Assembly (NCBI GenBank): GCA_965267425.1
Contig: OZ253959.1
Coordinates: 682,001-746,000 of the forward strand
From: G965267425 sp965267425
GTDB lineage: Bacteria; Bacteroidota; Bacteroidia; Flavobacteriales_E; Vicingaceae
DNA: 64,000 bases
Direction: 5' to 3'
Shown here: piece after piece, positions 32,996 through 43,534 of the stretch
Position numbering within the stretch: the first letter of the stretch is position 1
How the letters are laid out: each line of letters starts with the position of its first letter
Translations under genes and position numbers: made by a program
Notes under the pieces: generated by a model
The model's database searches: none
Told to the model about the DNA's origin: nothing
The model's input: only the letters and a program-made list of their open reading frames with translations

Positions 32996-35158
32996 ATGGT
33001 TAAAGAATTGAAGTTGTTAGGCTTGTTGTTGGTTTCAGTGGTTACAGTTACTGCTCAGAACAATCCTTGTGTTAGTATAAATTCACCAGTTCCAAGATGC
33101 ATAAGCGTCATGGATGATGGTTCTGTTGAGGTGGATTTTAACTACCAGCCTTTCGACAGTGGTGCTGCCACACATCAATTTGGCTACTATATATTAAATC
33201 ATGCTAACTCGGCTGCAGGCCCATGGACGAATGGAGTGGATACAAATTTTGTGTTAAATGGTGCAAAATTAACTCACACCACGGCCAACGGTCAAACAGT
33301 TGATAATTATTACAAAATTCAAAGCTTTAGCTACGAAGATTGTGATACTTCAAAAAACCTTGTCCCTTCGAATGAATCTGCTGTGATTCGTACCATTCGA
33401 ATGACACACAACATTGTAAATGATTCCATCATTAATTTGTCCTGGAATGAGGATGGTGTAACGCAAATCTCAAACCCCATTCAGTTTTATGACATTTTTA
33501 AGACATTTCCTGCTCCTGGAACACCAATTTTGCTTCCTACCGGAGCGCCGTTTACGGATCGTACCTATTCTGACATCATTATTACTTGTCAAGGAAAAGC
33601 AGCATACAGAACAGAATTGAAATCAACTGTATTTTCTTGTACATCTGTTTCTTCAACTGATTCTGTGGATATTGAAGACAATACACCTCCATTTACGCAA
33701 GCGTTGGATACTGTTTCTTTTGATGAATTGACAGGTTTTCCTTTGTTAGGATGGCGTCCAAATGAAGCTACAGATGTAGAAGGATATGTGATTACCGAAA
33801 TTACTTCTGACAATCCAACATTGTGGAACAAATTGGATACAGTTTTTGGAAGAAATAATACTTCTTACCTGGACTCTTCGATAAAAGGCGCTCCGAATTG
33901 TAGAGAATATTACATATATGCATTCGATTTTTGCGGAAATACTTCTAGTTATGATCCGATTGGTAGAGGTAGAACCATTTGTGTGACTTCTGAAATTGAT
34001 ATTTGCAACAGATCTGTTGAATTACTTTGGAATCCTTATGAGAGTTTTGCTTCTGGAACGGATGTGCTTTATAAAATCTATGCTTCACAAGGTGCTTCAC
34101 CATTTTTATTGGTAGGTACCACGGTTGACAATTTCTATACACATACCAATCCTGCCAAAGATGTAGAATTAAGATACATTGTGCGTGCTTTTGAGAAAGG
34201 TGGATCAGGACCGTTTACATCTTCTTCTCACTTGGAAGTGTTGGATGGTGCATTTTTGAATGCTCCTGACTTCTCTTACATCAGCAATGTAAGTGTTGTT
34301 AGTGATAATGAAGTTCGGGTTAAACTGTATACGGATCCAAGAGGGGATGTAAGTGATTACATATTGAAGCGTACGCTCGATACAAATGATGTGTATCAAA
34401 CGATAGGTATTTTCCGTGCTCCTTCCATTGGTGCTCCTGTGGATAGTATTATATTCTTAACAGACGAAGAAGCTCTTGCTAATTTCCACAACTATTATTA
34501 TCAAGTGCAAATGGTGGATTCTTGTGGTGAATTTCTTGACACAAGCACGTTTGCTTCATCCATGTATTTGAAGATTTCTGCCAATAGTACCAAGCGTGAA
34601 AATACACTTACCTGGACAAATTATGTTGGATTTGAAGGTGATGTAGCTTTCTACAGAATTTGGAGAGGAAAAGACGGTGTATATGATTTAATCGATCCAT
34701 TGATTACGGTGTTCCCTGATGAAGGCCCTACGACCACTTATGTGGACAATGTATTTGATGATTTTGAAAATTCGCAAGGTCAGTTCTGCTATTATGTAGT
34801 AGCTCATGAAGGAGAAGAAACTTTCCGTGCAATTAAACCGGAAGAGGCCATTTCAAATGAGGTATGCGTAAATCAGCAACCATTTGTTAGTATTCCGAAG
34901 GCGTTTACACCGAATGGAGATGGTCTGAATGATACATTTAAACCTGTTTTCATATTTACTTCAGTTAAACAATATGAATTCAGTGTTTACAATCGAGCAG
35001 GTGAAATTTTGTTCAAAACCAATAGTTTGGATGTTGAATGGGATGGAACCATTGACGGCAAACTCTTGCCTACCGGGGTTTATATCTATAAAGTCAAGTT
35101 TGAATCCAGCACTGGAGAAAAATTTGATGATTTGGGCTCATTTACGATTGTAAGATAA
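32996..35158 (+). CDS. T9SS type B (gliding-motility-type) cargo protein with FN3-like repeats
   Basis: About 720 residues from ATG 32996 (MVKELKLLGLLLVSVVTVTAQ is the signal peptide; upstream in-frame ATGs at 32948 and 32957 would bury it). The body has FN3-like beta domains with repeated WNPYESF, LTWTNYVGF and YYYQVQMVDSCG segments. The last 90 residues, from about 630 (IPKAFTPNGDGLNDTF to LGSFTIVR), are the type B sorting domain (TIGR04131 kind). The whole aligns with the C-terminal half of the next gene, so the two are tandem paralogues. Cell-surface location is inferred; ligand unknown. Confidence 0.88.
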   Translation: MVKELKLLGLLLVSVVTVTAQNNPCVSINSPVPRCISVMDDGSVEVDFNYQPFDSGAATHQFGYYILNHANSAAGPWTNGVDTNFVLNGAKLTHTTANGQTVDNYYKIQSFSYEDCDTSKNLVPSNESAVIRTIRMTHNIVNDSIINLSWNEDGVTQISNPIQFYDIFKTFPAPGTPILLPTGAPFTDRTYSDIIITCQGKAAYRTELKSTVFSCTSVSSTDSVDIEDNTPPFTQALDTVSFDELTGFPLLGWRPNEATDVEGYVITEITSDNPTLWNKLDTVFGRNNTSYLDSSIKGAPNCREYYIYAFDFCGNTSSYDPIGRGRTICVTSEIDICNRSVELLWNPYESFASGTDVLYKIYASQGASPFLLVGTTVDNFYTHTNPAKDVELRYIVRAFEKGGSGPFTSSSHLEVLDGAFLNAPDFSYISNVSVVSDNEVRVKLYTDPRGDVSDYILKRTLDTNDVYQTIGIFRAPSIGAPVDSIIFLTDEEALANFHNYYYQVQMVDSCGEFLDTSTFASSMYLKISANSTKRENTLTWTNYVGFEGDVAFYRIWRGKDGVYDLIDPLITVFPDEGPTTTYVDNVFDDFENSQGQFCYYVVAHEGEETFRAIKPEEAISNEVCVNQQPFVSIPKAFTPNGDGLNDTFKPVFIFTSVKQYEFSVYNRAGEILFKTNSLDVEWDGTIDGKLLPTGVYIYKVKFESSTGEKFDDLGSFTIVR

Positions 35159-35269
35159 GCCTGAATTAGGTCTCAAGCCTTTCCTCCATTTTTATTAAAT
35201 TTATATCGATTAATTTATACATAACAGGCAACCTTAGAGGTCGTTGCACGTCTTTTATGTGAGATTAAT

Positions 35270-35277
35270 TACATTTG
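35270..35277 (+). promoter_or_regulatory. -7 promoter element for the 1565-residue type B cargo gene
   Basis: TACATTTG matches TAnnTTTG, but its end is only eight bases before ATG 35286, so the transcript would be nearly leaderless. Confidence 0.4.
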
Positions 35278-35285
35278 TTGGACCT

Positions 35286-38200
35286 ATGAAAAGAATAATT
35301 GGAATTTTCATCGTTTTGCTGGGGTTAGCAATCCCTTCTTCAGCAACACACTTACTGGGTGGTGAGATTACCTGGACATGTTTAACTACTGGTAATGACG
35401 CTGGTAAATTTGTATTTGAGCTGAGGCTATATCGCCAATGTGGTGGTGCTGGATTAGGTGGAACTGCGACTATCCAGAGTTCGGTTGGAAGTATTTCGGT
35501 ATCCAGAACTTCGCAATTGGATGTATCTCCAAAGTGTGAATTTGCAGGATTGAGTCCTGATTGTAATGATCCGAACCGAGATGAAAATGCCATTGAAGAG
35601 CACATTTATGAGTCTCAACCAATGACCATCACTGGAACACCTCCAACAGGTGGTTGGGAATTTTACTGGACAAGTTGTTGTCGTCCATCGGGAAGTGCAA
35701 ATAGCCCGATTATGGATAATTTATCACCAAATAGTCAAGGTTATCGACTAAGAGCATGGATGTTTCCATATACGCCTCCAGGTGGTACTACTCCATTAAC
35801 AGTGAACACATGTTATGATAGTTCACCTGTATTTAGTTCAGCTCCAACAACAGTTATTTGTACAGGATATCCATTTACATACAATCATAATGCGAAAGAT
35901 GCTGAATTGGATTCATTGACATATGAATGGGCTCCAGCCTTGGTTACTTCAGGTGCTTCTGTGACATATGCAACGAATACCAATACAAGTCAGGTTACAC
36001 CAAGAGCTTTTGGTGGAGGGTTTATAGTTCCTTCTCCTGGGTTTTCATTTTCAGTACCGTTACCATGGGCTGCCCCTCCAAACTTGAACACAAACAACGT
36101 ACCTGCATCCATCAATATTAAAACGGGTGAGGTAGATTATACATCTTTCAACCAAGGTCACTTTGCCACTTGTGTGCGAGTTTCGGCCTATAGATGTCAA
36201 CAAAAAATTGCAGAAATTTATCGAGATATTCCGGTATTCCTGGTAAGCTGTCCTCCATTGACAGGTACACCTGCCAACGTTCCGCCGGTAATTACCTTTA
36301 AAGATTCAACAGGAGCGTTTATTCCGCTACCTGCAAGAGATACAGTATTGGCTGGACAGTTTGTAAAATTCACCATTGAATCTACAGACTTTCAATTTAA
36401 CTACAGTCCAATTCGACCACAAACCAACCGATTGATTCCTGATGGAGTCCAATTTGGTGCCAACTTTGCAGATCCTACTTCAGGTTGTCCTTATCCTCCT
36501 TGTGCTGTGATGGACACGACTATTAACTATGATCAAACAAATGGTTATTGGGAAGCCAATTTTGGAGTGTCTTCCGTCTTTACCTGGGAAACTTCGTGTA
36601 ACCATATATCCGAGGTGGCAGACTGTTTCGTAAAAGAAGGTGTTTACACATTTGTATTTAAAGTCCAGGATAATTATTGTCCTGTGCCTGGTGCGAATTT
36701 CATCACATTTACAGTGGTAGTGCTTTCTCCGGATCCAATTGAGGCACCAAAAATTACTTGTGCCGCAGTTCAAGACAATGGTGAAGTGTTGATCAAATGG
36801 ACTCAACCAGTTAATGCGGTGACTGATACATTCGGTTCATTTAGAAAATATGTTATTTTGAGAGATGATTCTCTGAACGGTACTTACACAGACACCATAG
36901 CTGTAATTACAGATATCGATTCATTGTTCGTAATTGATACGGGTGCTCATTATGAAAATGGAAATGTGTGGTACTATGACATTGCTGGTATATCTACTTG
37001 TAACGATAAATCCATCATATTCAATTCGGAGAAGTTTTCTCCAATGCAATTGAACGTAACTACCATTAATTCTGGTGGCGCTGCAGCCTTGAGTTGGAAT
37101 GATATTACCAATGGTGGCCCGCATCCGAAAAGTGATGGTTTGTATAAGATTTATGAGATATTCGGAACAGATACACTACTGGTAAATACAACCACAGATA
37201 ATCTTGATACCATTCAGGTAACCAGATGTTATCCTTCCAACGTCAGTTATTATGTTGAAGTGGATGATACTACTATGAATTGGGGTTGTAGTTCACGTTC
37301 GTCAATTGGGTCAGATATATTTGGTGACAATACCAACCCTGATGCCATCCGACTTAAAAACATGACGAAAGATGGAACTGGTAATCTGGTAGTATCCTGG
37401 TCTCCAGCCCCTGAAGCAGATGTTGTCAATTATCACATTGTGGATCAACTGAACAATATTATTGCTACGGTTGCCGCTCCGGATAGTGTATTTGCTATTG
37501 CTCCGCCTGTTGGAGATACCGGTATGGCTAACTTGAGAATTTACGCGGAAGACAGCTGTGGAAATAATGGAGCAACCGGACCTGCGCATATCTCTACTCA
37601 TCTGGAGATTGCCAATGTAGATAAATGTGGTGCAACTAAAAATATCACCTTGTCATGGAACAAATATGATTGGGGAACAGGTTTTGTGTCAACAAGTCAC
37701 CAAGAAGTTTGGGTAGACACGGGAACTGGTTATGTTAAATTGGATAGTCTTGGATCAAATGCCATTAGTTACGTTGATACATCCATTCAGGCACCAAGAA
37801 CGTACAACTACCAAATTCGAACGTACAATATGTTCAGTGGAGAAATTTCGGTTTCCAATGACGTTGTGCAAACGATTCCAAACATCATCGATGGAACCAT
37901 TGTTGATGCTCCCGTAGTGACGTGTATTTCCGTGTTGCCGTCAGGTGATATCAGAATAGAATGGGAGAGACCATTGAATAACCCTAAGAACAGTCTCGAT
38001 AGTTATCATATTTGGCATTCTACAGATGGGTTTAATTATACTCAACTTGACAGTATGAAGGGAATGTTCCCAAGTGATAACCTTGTTTATGATTCATTAG
38101 GATATACCCATGTTGGTGCCAATGGCTGTGCTACCAACCACTATTATAGAATTAAAAGTCGCTCTGGATGTTATGCAGATGCCTATTCGGATTATTCAAA

Positions 38201-39983
38201 TACCATCAGAGCCATTTGCTTGGATATCGATGCCTTGAATGCTTCTGTTAATGATTTGGATTGGAAATCACCATTCCCTGGAACTGCACCAGCTGGAACA
38301 GGAACGGATTATGAAATTTATAGAGAATATCCTATCGGATCAGGATTTATGAATTATCGATTGACACCTTTGGGTGGTGAAGGTACAAGAGATACCATTG
38401 TAGCTTGTAGTGATTCAGCGTCCTATTATATTACGTTGAATGGTAATGGGTGTACTTCAGTATCGGCTATTGATACAGGTATTTATCAGGATATTAAAGC
38501 ACCTGTTAAGCAGTTCCTTGACACTGTTTCTGTTGTAGAAGATTCAATTGCTGCAATTGGATGGCAAGCTAATCCATCAGATGATGTAACAGGTTATTAC
38601 ATTGTTAAACAATTGCCAGGAGGATTGTTCCAGATTATAGATACGATATATGCGTTTGAACAATTGTATTATGAAGATTGGACAAACCCACTTTCTGAAA
38701 GCTCTGAATGTTATGCTGTAGTTGCGTTTGATAGTTGTGGTAATACCTTGTTGCAACAAGCTGATTTCAACTACCATTGTAACATTCGCACGAAAGTGGT
38801 AACAGACGTTTGTGATAAATCTACCTTAGTTACTTGGAATGGTTACAAGACATTTGTTACTGGAATTGATGTGGAGTACACTGTTTATGTTGCAGTTAAT
38901 GGAGGGTCATTTAATTTATTGGGTTCCACCAAAAATGAAAACTACAGACATGAAGATGTTGTAAGCGGTAATGAATATTGTTATTATGTAGTGTGTGAAG
39001 AAAAAGATGGTGAAGGACCGTTTACCACTACTTCAACTCCAGTCTGTGAAGAAGTTGCATTCATTGAAGAACCTGAAATTGCCTACGTTAAGTATGTAAC
39101 GGTTGAAGATTCAGGTCAAATCCGAATGGAAATGGAATCTGACTTTGGTTCAGATATCGGAGAGTATTGGATTACAAGAACTCAGGATACTACGAATGGT
39201 TTTAGTGTGATTGCCACGTTGGCAGCTCCGGATCCATGGTCACCTGCAGATCAACAATTACATTATTCTGATGAACGAGTTGAAACAAACCGAAACTCGT
39301 ATTACTATAGAGTAGAAGTAAGAGATATTTGTGGAGATTCTTCCATTATATCCAACATTAGTCGTTCTATATTGCTGAATGTGGATGCTGATAATGTGAG
39401 AAAAAAGAACACATTGACTTGGAATCGATACATGGGCTTTTCTGGTGGAGTTCAGGAGTACAAAATATGGCGTACCACAGATAATGAAGTTTCGACTACA
39501 AAAATTGTGAAAACCATGACAGGTGCAGAGCTCGCCTCGTTCGGTGATGTCATCACATGGGTTGATGAAGAAGTGGATAGTGACATTGACGGAGTTCAAG
39601 GAGTGTATTGCTATCATGTGGAAGCACGCGAAGGATTTGGCGGAAATATTCCAAATGTTGATCCATCTTCGAGCTTGTCTAACGAAGGATGTGTGATTCA
39701 ATATCCATTGATGTTTGTTCCTACGGCCTTTACGCCAAATGATGATGATTTGAATTCCGTATTTAAGCCGGAAGGTGTATATATTAATGTCAAGAATTAT
39801 TTGATGCAGATATATGACCGTTGGGGAAGTTTAATTTTTGAGACACAAACGTTAAGTCAAGGTTGGGATGGTACTGATGGTGGAAGAGAAATGCCTGTTG
39901 GAGCTTATGTTTATGAAATAACCTTCACCGCGGCAGATGGAACAGAATATCAACAAAGAGGTACAATTACCCTAACCAGATAA
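35286..39983 (+). CDS. Giant T9SS type B cargo protein with FN3-like repeats
   Basis: About 1565 residues from ATG 35286; the signal peptide ends near GLAIPSSATHLLGG. An N-terminal region of about 450 residues (HLLGGEITWTCLTTGNDAGK, then cysteine-containing segments such as WEFYWTSCCRP) is of the kind that opens many Bacteroidota gliding-motility-associated proteins. Then come FN3-like domains with motifs VSWSPAPEADVVNYH, ITLSWNKYDWG and LTWNRYMGFSGG. The type B sorting domain starts near 1475 (FVPTAFTPNDDDLN) and ends GTITLTR. It is a paralogue of the preceding protein, extended at the N-terminus. It ends at a strong terminator. The role is probably adhesion or a surface scaffold, inferred only from architecture. 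Confidence 0.88.
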   Translation: MKRIIGIFIVLLGLAIPSSATHLLGGEITWTCLTTGNDAGKFVFELRLYRQCGGAGLGGTATIQSSVGSISVSRTSQLDVSPKCEFAGLSPDCNDPNRDENAIEEHIYESQPMTITGTPPTGGWEFYWTSCCRPSGSANSPIMDNLSPNSQGYRLRAWMFPYTPPGGTTPLTVNTCYDSSPVFSSAPTTVICTGYPFTYNHNAKDAELDSLTYEWAPALVTSGASVTYATNTNTSQVTPRAFGGGFIVPSPGFSFSVPLPWAAPPNLNTNNVPASINIKTGEVDYTSFNQGHFATCVRVSAYRCQQKIAEIYRDIPVFLVSCPPLTGTPANVPPVITFKDSTGAFIPLPARDTVLAGQFVKFTIESTDFQFNYSPIRPQTNRLIPDGVQFGANFADPTSGCPYPPCAVMDTTINYDQTNGYWEANFGVSSVFTWETSCNHISEVADCFVKEGVYTFVFKVQDNYCPVPGANFITFTVVVLSPDPIEAPKITCAAVQDNGEVLIKWTQPVNAVTDTFGSFRKYVILRDDSLNGTYTDTIAVITDIDSLFVIDTGAHYENGNVWYYDIAGISTCNDKSIIFNSEKFSPMQLNVTTINSGGAAALSWNDITNGGPHPKSDGLYKIYEIFGTDTLLVNTTTDNLDTIQVTRCYPSNVSYYVEVDDTTMNWGCSSRSSIGSDIFGDNTNPDAIRLKNMTKDGTGNLVVSWSPAPEADVVNYHIVDQLNNIIATVAAPDSVFAIAPPVGDTGMANLRIYAEDSCGNNGATGPAHISTHLEIANVDKCGATKNITLSWNKYDWGTGFVSTSHQEVWVDTGTGYVKLDSLGSNAISYVDTSIQAPRTYNYQIRTYNMFSGEISVSNDVVQTIPNIIDGTIVDAPVVTCISVLPSGDIRIEWERPLNNPKNSLDSYHIWHSTDGFNYTQLDSMKGMFPSDNLVYDSLGYTHVGANGCATNHYYRIKSRSGCYADAYSDYSNTIRAICLDIDALNASVNDLDWKSPFPGTAPAGTGTDYEIYREYPIGSGFMNYRLTPLGGEGTRDTIVACSDSASYYITLNGNGCTSVSAIDTGIYQDIKAPVKQFLDTVSVVEDSIAAIGWQANPSDDVTGYYIVKQLPGGLFQIIDTIYAFEQLYYEDWTNPLSESSECYAVVAFDSCGNTLLQQADFNYHCNIRTKVVTDVCDKSTLVTWNGYKTFVTGIDVEYTVYVAVNGGSFNLLGSTKNENYRHEDVVSGNEYCYYVVCEEKDGEGPFTTTSTPVCEEVAFIEEPEIAYVKYVTVEDSGQIRMEMESDFGSDIGEYWITRTQDTTNGFSVIATLAAPDPWSPADQQLHYSDERVETNRNSYYYRVEVRDICGDSSIISNISRSILLNVDADNVRKKNTLTWNRYMGFSGGVQEYKIWRTTDNEVSTTKIVKTMTGAELASFGDVITWVDEEVDSDIDGVQGVYCYHVEAREGFGGNIPNVDPSSSLSNEGCVIQYPLMFVPTAFTPNDDDLNSVFKPEGVYINVKNYLMQIYDRWGSLIFETQTLSQGWDGTDGGREMPVGAYVYEITFTAADGTEYQQRGTITLTR

Positions 39984-40004
39984 AAATAATCTATTCGATT
40001 CTTG

Positions 40005-40040
40005 AAGTCCCTTATGAACTTATCGTAAGGGACTTTTTTT
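40005..40040 (+). terminator. Intrinsic terminator after the type B cargo genes
   Basis: A 10-bp perfect stem, AAGTCCCTTA (40005-40014) with TAAGGGACTT (40025-40034), a 10-base loop and a run of T to 40040. It separates the cargo genes from guaB. Confidence 0.88.
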
Positions 40041-40069
40041 ATTACTGATTTTCCAGCCGCTTATTTTCT

Positions 40070-40077
40070 TATTTTTG
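40070..40077 (+). promoter_or_regulatory. -7 promoter element for guaB
   Basis: TATTTTTG matches TAnnTTTG exactly, just past the terminator and 19 bases before ATG 40097. The expected leader is about 14 bases. Confidence 0.52.
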
Positions 40078-40096
40078 CCAAAATTATTTTGACGCT

Positions 40097-41563
40097 ATGG
40101 ATTACAACAACAAAATTATCGGTGAAGGATTAACGTATGACGATGTTTTGTTGGTACCAGCTTACTCACAGGTTCTTCCACGTGAGGTTGATATTGAAAC
40201 GAAGTTTTCGAGAGATATCACACTCAAAGCACCCATTGTATCAGCTGCAATGGATACGGTAACTGAATCTGCTTTAGCCATTGCTGTGGCGCAGGAAGGA
40301 GGAATTGGTGTTCTGCACAAAAACATGTCCATAGACAGACAAGCCGCCGAAGTAAGAAAAGTAAAAAGGTCTGAAAGCGGAATGATTCAAGATCCAGTAA
40401 CATTGTCCGTAGATTCTCTTGTATCTGATGCATTGGATTTGATGAAAGAGCACAAGATTGGAGGAATTCCAGTTGTCAACAGTGCCAATGAATTGGAAGG
40501 AATTGTTACCAACAGAGATTTACGCTTTGAGAAATCCATGAATAAGGATGTCAAAGAAGTAATGACCAGAGAAAACATCATTACTGCTGAAATTGGCACC
40601 GATTTAGACAAAGCAGAACAAATCCTGCAAAAACATAAAATTGAAAAATTACCGGTTGTTGATGAAAAAAATAAACTGGTAGGTTTAATCACTTACAAGG
40701 ATATTTTAAAATTGAGGCTTAAGCCAAATGCCTGTAAGGATAAATATGGAAGGTTGAGGGTTGCTGCGGCCGTGGGTATCACGCATGATGTGTTTGACAG
40801 AATTTCAGCATTGGCGGGCTCGGGAGTGGATGCCGTAGTCATCGATACGGCACATGGTCATCATAAAGATGTGATTGCCAGGGTAGCTGAAGTAAAAAAG
40901 CAATTTTCAGATTTACAGGTGGTAACTGGAAATGTTGCTACCGGAGATGCAGCCAAAGCGTTGATTGATGCCGGAGCAGATGCCATTAAAGTTGGTATAG
41001 GACCAGGTTCCATTTGCACCACAAGAATTATTGCTGGAGTTGGCGTTCCTCAATTGTCGGCCATAATGATGGTGTCTGATGCCATTAAGGGAAGTAATGT
41101 ACCGGTAATCGGCGACGGAGGAATTCGATTTACAGGTGATATTGTGAAGGCCATTGCTGCCGGGGCAGATACAGTCATGCTTGGCTCACTTTTTGCAGGT
41201 GTAGAAGAGTCACCTGGTGAGACCATAATTTATGAAGGAAGAAAATTCAAAGCATATAGAGGTATGGGTTCATTAGAAGCCATGCAAAAAGGATCCAAAG
41301 ACAGGTATTTTCAAGATGCCGAAGACGATATTAAAAAACTTGTTCCCGAAGGAATTTCTGGCAGAGTTCCGTTTAAAGGTCATTTGAGTGAAGTCATTTA
41401 CCAAATGGTTGGAGGACTTAGAGCCGGAATGGGATATTGTGGAGCAAAAAATATCGAGGCATTGAAAGGAGCCAAATTTATCCGAATAACCAATTCAGGT
41501 ATTCAGGAAAGCCACCCACATAATGTTAGTATTACCAGGGAAGCACCAAATTATTCCAGGTAG
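40097..41563 (+). CDS. guaB: Inosine-5'-monophosphate dehydrogenase
   Basis: A 488-residue enzyme of normal length. It oxidises IMP to XMP with NAD+, the committed step to guanine nucleotides, in the cytoplasm. Seen: the N-terminal GLTYDDVLLVPAYS, a pair of CBS domains at about 95-205 (MIQDPVTLSVDS, VMTRENIITAE), the catalytic loop GPGSICTTRIIAGVGVPQ with C307, the phosphate site GDGGIRFTGDIVKA and the flap YRGMGSLEAM. It is followed 16 bases later by the first of three periplasmic chaperone-like genes, so they may be co-transcribed although functionally unrelated. The call is as good as certain. Confidence 0.98.
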   Translation: MDYNNKIIGEGLTYDDVLLVPAYSQVLPREVDIETKFSRDITLKAPIVSAAMDTVTESALAIAVAQEGGIGVLHKNMSIDRQAAEVRKVKRSESGMIQDPVTLSVDSLVSDALDLMKEHKIGGIPVVNSANELEGIVTNRDLRFEKSMNKDVKEVMTRENIITAEIGTDLDKAEQILQKHKIEKLPVVDEKNKLVGLITYKDILKLRLKPNACKDKYGRLRVAAAVGITHDVFDRISALAGSGVDAVVIDTAHGHHKDVIARVAEVKKQFSDLQVVTGNVATGDAAKALIDAGADAIKVGIGPGSICTTRIIAGVGVPQLSAIMMVSDAIKGSNVPVIGDGGIRFTGDIVKAIAAGADTVMLGSLFAGVEESPGETIIYEGRKFKAYRGMGSLEAMQKGSKDRYFQDAEDDIKKLVPEGISGRVPFKGHLSEVIYQMVGGLRAGMGYCGAKNIEALKGAKFIRITNSGIQESHPHNVSITREAPNYSR

Positions 41564-41579
41564 ATTAAAGTAAAAGTTT

Positions 41580-43529
41580 ATGAGTAAGAAAGTTTTGTTG
41601 TTCGCAACTATGGTTGGATTGATTGTTTCTAACTTATCGTATGCACAAGATGATCCTGTTGTTTTGAAAATCAATGATAGCGAAGTTAGACTGTCTGAGT
41701 TCAACGCCATTTATCATAAGAATAACGCCAACAACAATGTAGAAGATCCAAAATCAGTTGAAGAATACCTTGAATTGTTTATCAATTTTAAATTAAAGGT
41801 AACAGAGGCTAAAGAACTGGGAATGGATACATTGGCCAACTATAAAAAAGAACTGAACGGATATCGTACGCAATTGGCACAACCGTATCTTACAGATAAT
41901 GAAGTCACTGATAAGTTAATGCGTGAGGCATACGAAAGATCAAAAATGGAGGTCAATGCAAGTCATATTATGATTCGTATTTCTCCGGAATCTTCTCCAG
42001 CAGATACGTTAAAAGCATATAATAAAATTATGGCCATTCGTGATCGTGTGACGAAAGGAGAGGATTTTGGTCAAATTGCCAAAAGTGAATCAGAGGATCC
42101 ATCGGCAAAAACCAATAATGGAGATTTAGGATATTTTACGGCCTTGTATATGGTTTATCCGTTTGAAACCGCAGCATATGAAACGGAAATTGGCAAAGTA
42201 AGTCAGCCGGTAAGGACGCGTTTCGGATATCACATCCTAAAAGTAACTGATAAACGACCTTATCAAGGAGAAATTACTACTGCCCATATTTTCGTTAAAC
42301 TGGCGAAATCAGATACAGGAGCCGCTGAGGTAACGGCAAGAAAAAAAATAGATGAATTGTACCAAAGATTGCAAAATGGTGAATCATTTGAAACCGTTGC
42401 TGAACAATTTTCTGAAGATAGAAATTCAGCTAAAAAAGGTGGAGAGTTGCCCCCGTTTAAGGCTGGTAGAATGGTGAAAGAATATGAAGATGTTGCGTTT
42501 GCTTTGAAAAACATTGGAGATGTTTCTAAGCCTGTGAAAACGCAATATGGATTTCATATTGTGAAATTGCTGAAAAGAGAAGCGTTGCAATCGTATGAAG
42601 ATATGGAGCCCGAGTTGAAAACTAAAATTGCAAGAGATTCGAGATCGTTGAAAAGTAAGGATTCATTTATTGCCAACTTGAAAAAAGAATATGGTTTTAA
42701 GGAAAATTCAAAAACATTGGATCCATTTTATCCTTTGATTGATTCAACTTATTTTCAGGGAACATGGAGTGCAGATAAAGCGTCCAAACTTAAAAAGACA
42801 ATGTTCGAATTGAGTGGTAAAGAATACACACAACAAGATTTTGCATTCTACCTTCAAGACAAGCAATACAAGCGCGAAGCGGTTGATGCTAAAATGGTAA
42901 TTAACAACACATATGACATCTTTGTGAAAGATATGTGTATTCAATACGAAGACACAAGACTTGAAAGCAAATACCAGGATTTTCGATTGTTGCTTCAAGA
43001 ATACAGAGATGGAATATTGCTATTTGACTTGACAGATGAAAAAGTTTGGTCTAAAGCCGTTAGAGACACCACTGGTTTAGACAACTATTTTAATGCAAAT
43101 CGCAGCAAATACACATGGAATGAACGGTTGGATATTTTGGTGACTTATTCATCCAACGCGGAAATCGCAAAGAAATCCCGTGAATTGATGGAACAAGGAA
43201 AATCGAAAGATGAAATATTAGCTGAAATAAATACGGATTCTCAGTTGAATGTGCGTGTTGAAGAAGGAAAATATGAAAAAGAAGATCTTGAAGTTCTTTC
43301 GAAAATTGAATGGAAAAAAGGTTTGGCCTCAGACGTAACGTTAAATGGTCAAGTGGTTACCGTATTGGTGAAGGAAGTTGTTCCAGCCGGAAATAAAGAA
43401 TTGGATGAAGTTAAAGGATTGGTAACTTCAGATTATCAATCATATCTTGAAGAATTGTGGATCAAAGAGTTGAGAGAAAAATATACCATTACTGTCAACA
43501 AAGATGTTCTATCGATGGTAGAACAATAA
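41580..43529 (+). CDS. Periplasmic peptidylprolyl isomerase with two parvulin domains
   Basis: A 649-residue protein with a signal peptide (1-22). A SurA-like helical region at about 25-115 (LKINDSEVRLSEFNAIYHK) comes first. The first PpiC domain is at about 120-225 (ASHIMIRISPES ... FGYHILKVTDKRP) and the second at about 229-335 (TAHIFVKLAKSD ... YGFHIVKLLKRE). A long C-terminal region of 300 residues has no family I recognise. It should help fold outer-membrane or T9SS-exported proteins, which this genome has in number. The next two genes are of the same class. It starts at ATG 41580, 16 bases after guaB. Confidence 0.9.
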   Translation: MSKKVLLFATMVGLIVSNLSYAQDDPVVLKINDSEVRLSEFNAIYHKNNANNNVEDPKSVEEYLELFINFKLKVTEAKELGMDTLANYKKELNGYRTQLAQPYLTDNEVTDKLMREAYERSKMEVNASHIMIRISPESSPADTLKAYNKIMAIRDRVTKGEDFGQIAKSESEDPSAKTNNGDLGYFTALYMVYPFETAAYETEIGKVSQPVRTRFGYHILKVTDKRPYQGEITTAHIFVKLAKSDTGAAEVTARKKIDELYQRLQNGESFETVAEQFSEDRNSAKKGGELPPFKAGRMVKEYEDVAFALKNIGDVSKPVKTQYGFHIVKLLKREALQSYEDMEPELKTKIARDSRSLKSKDSFIANLKKEYGFKENSKTLDPFYPLIDSTYFQGTWSADKASKLKKTMFELSGKEYTQQDFAFYLQDKQYKREAVDAKMVINNTYDIFVKDMCIQYEDTRLESKYQDFRLLLQEYRDGILLFDLTDEKVWSKAVRDTTGLDNYFNANRSKYTWNERLDILVTYSSNAEIAKKSRELMEQGKSKDEILAEINTDSQLNVRVEEGKYEKEDLEVLSKIEWKKGLASDVTLNGQVVTVLVKEVVPAGNKELDEVKGLVTSDYQSYLEELWIKELREKYTITVNKDVLSMVEQ

Positions 43530-43534
43530 GCACA

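Noticed and set aside
43457..43534. Longer N-terminus of the SurA-N-like lipoprotein starting at 43457
   Set aside because: It lies wholly inside the preceding gene and would place 26 polar residues before a lipoprotein signal, which would destroy export.
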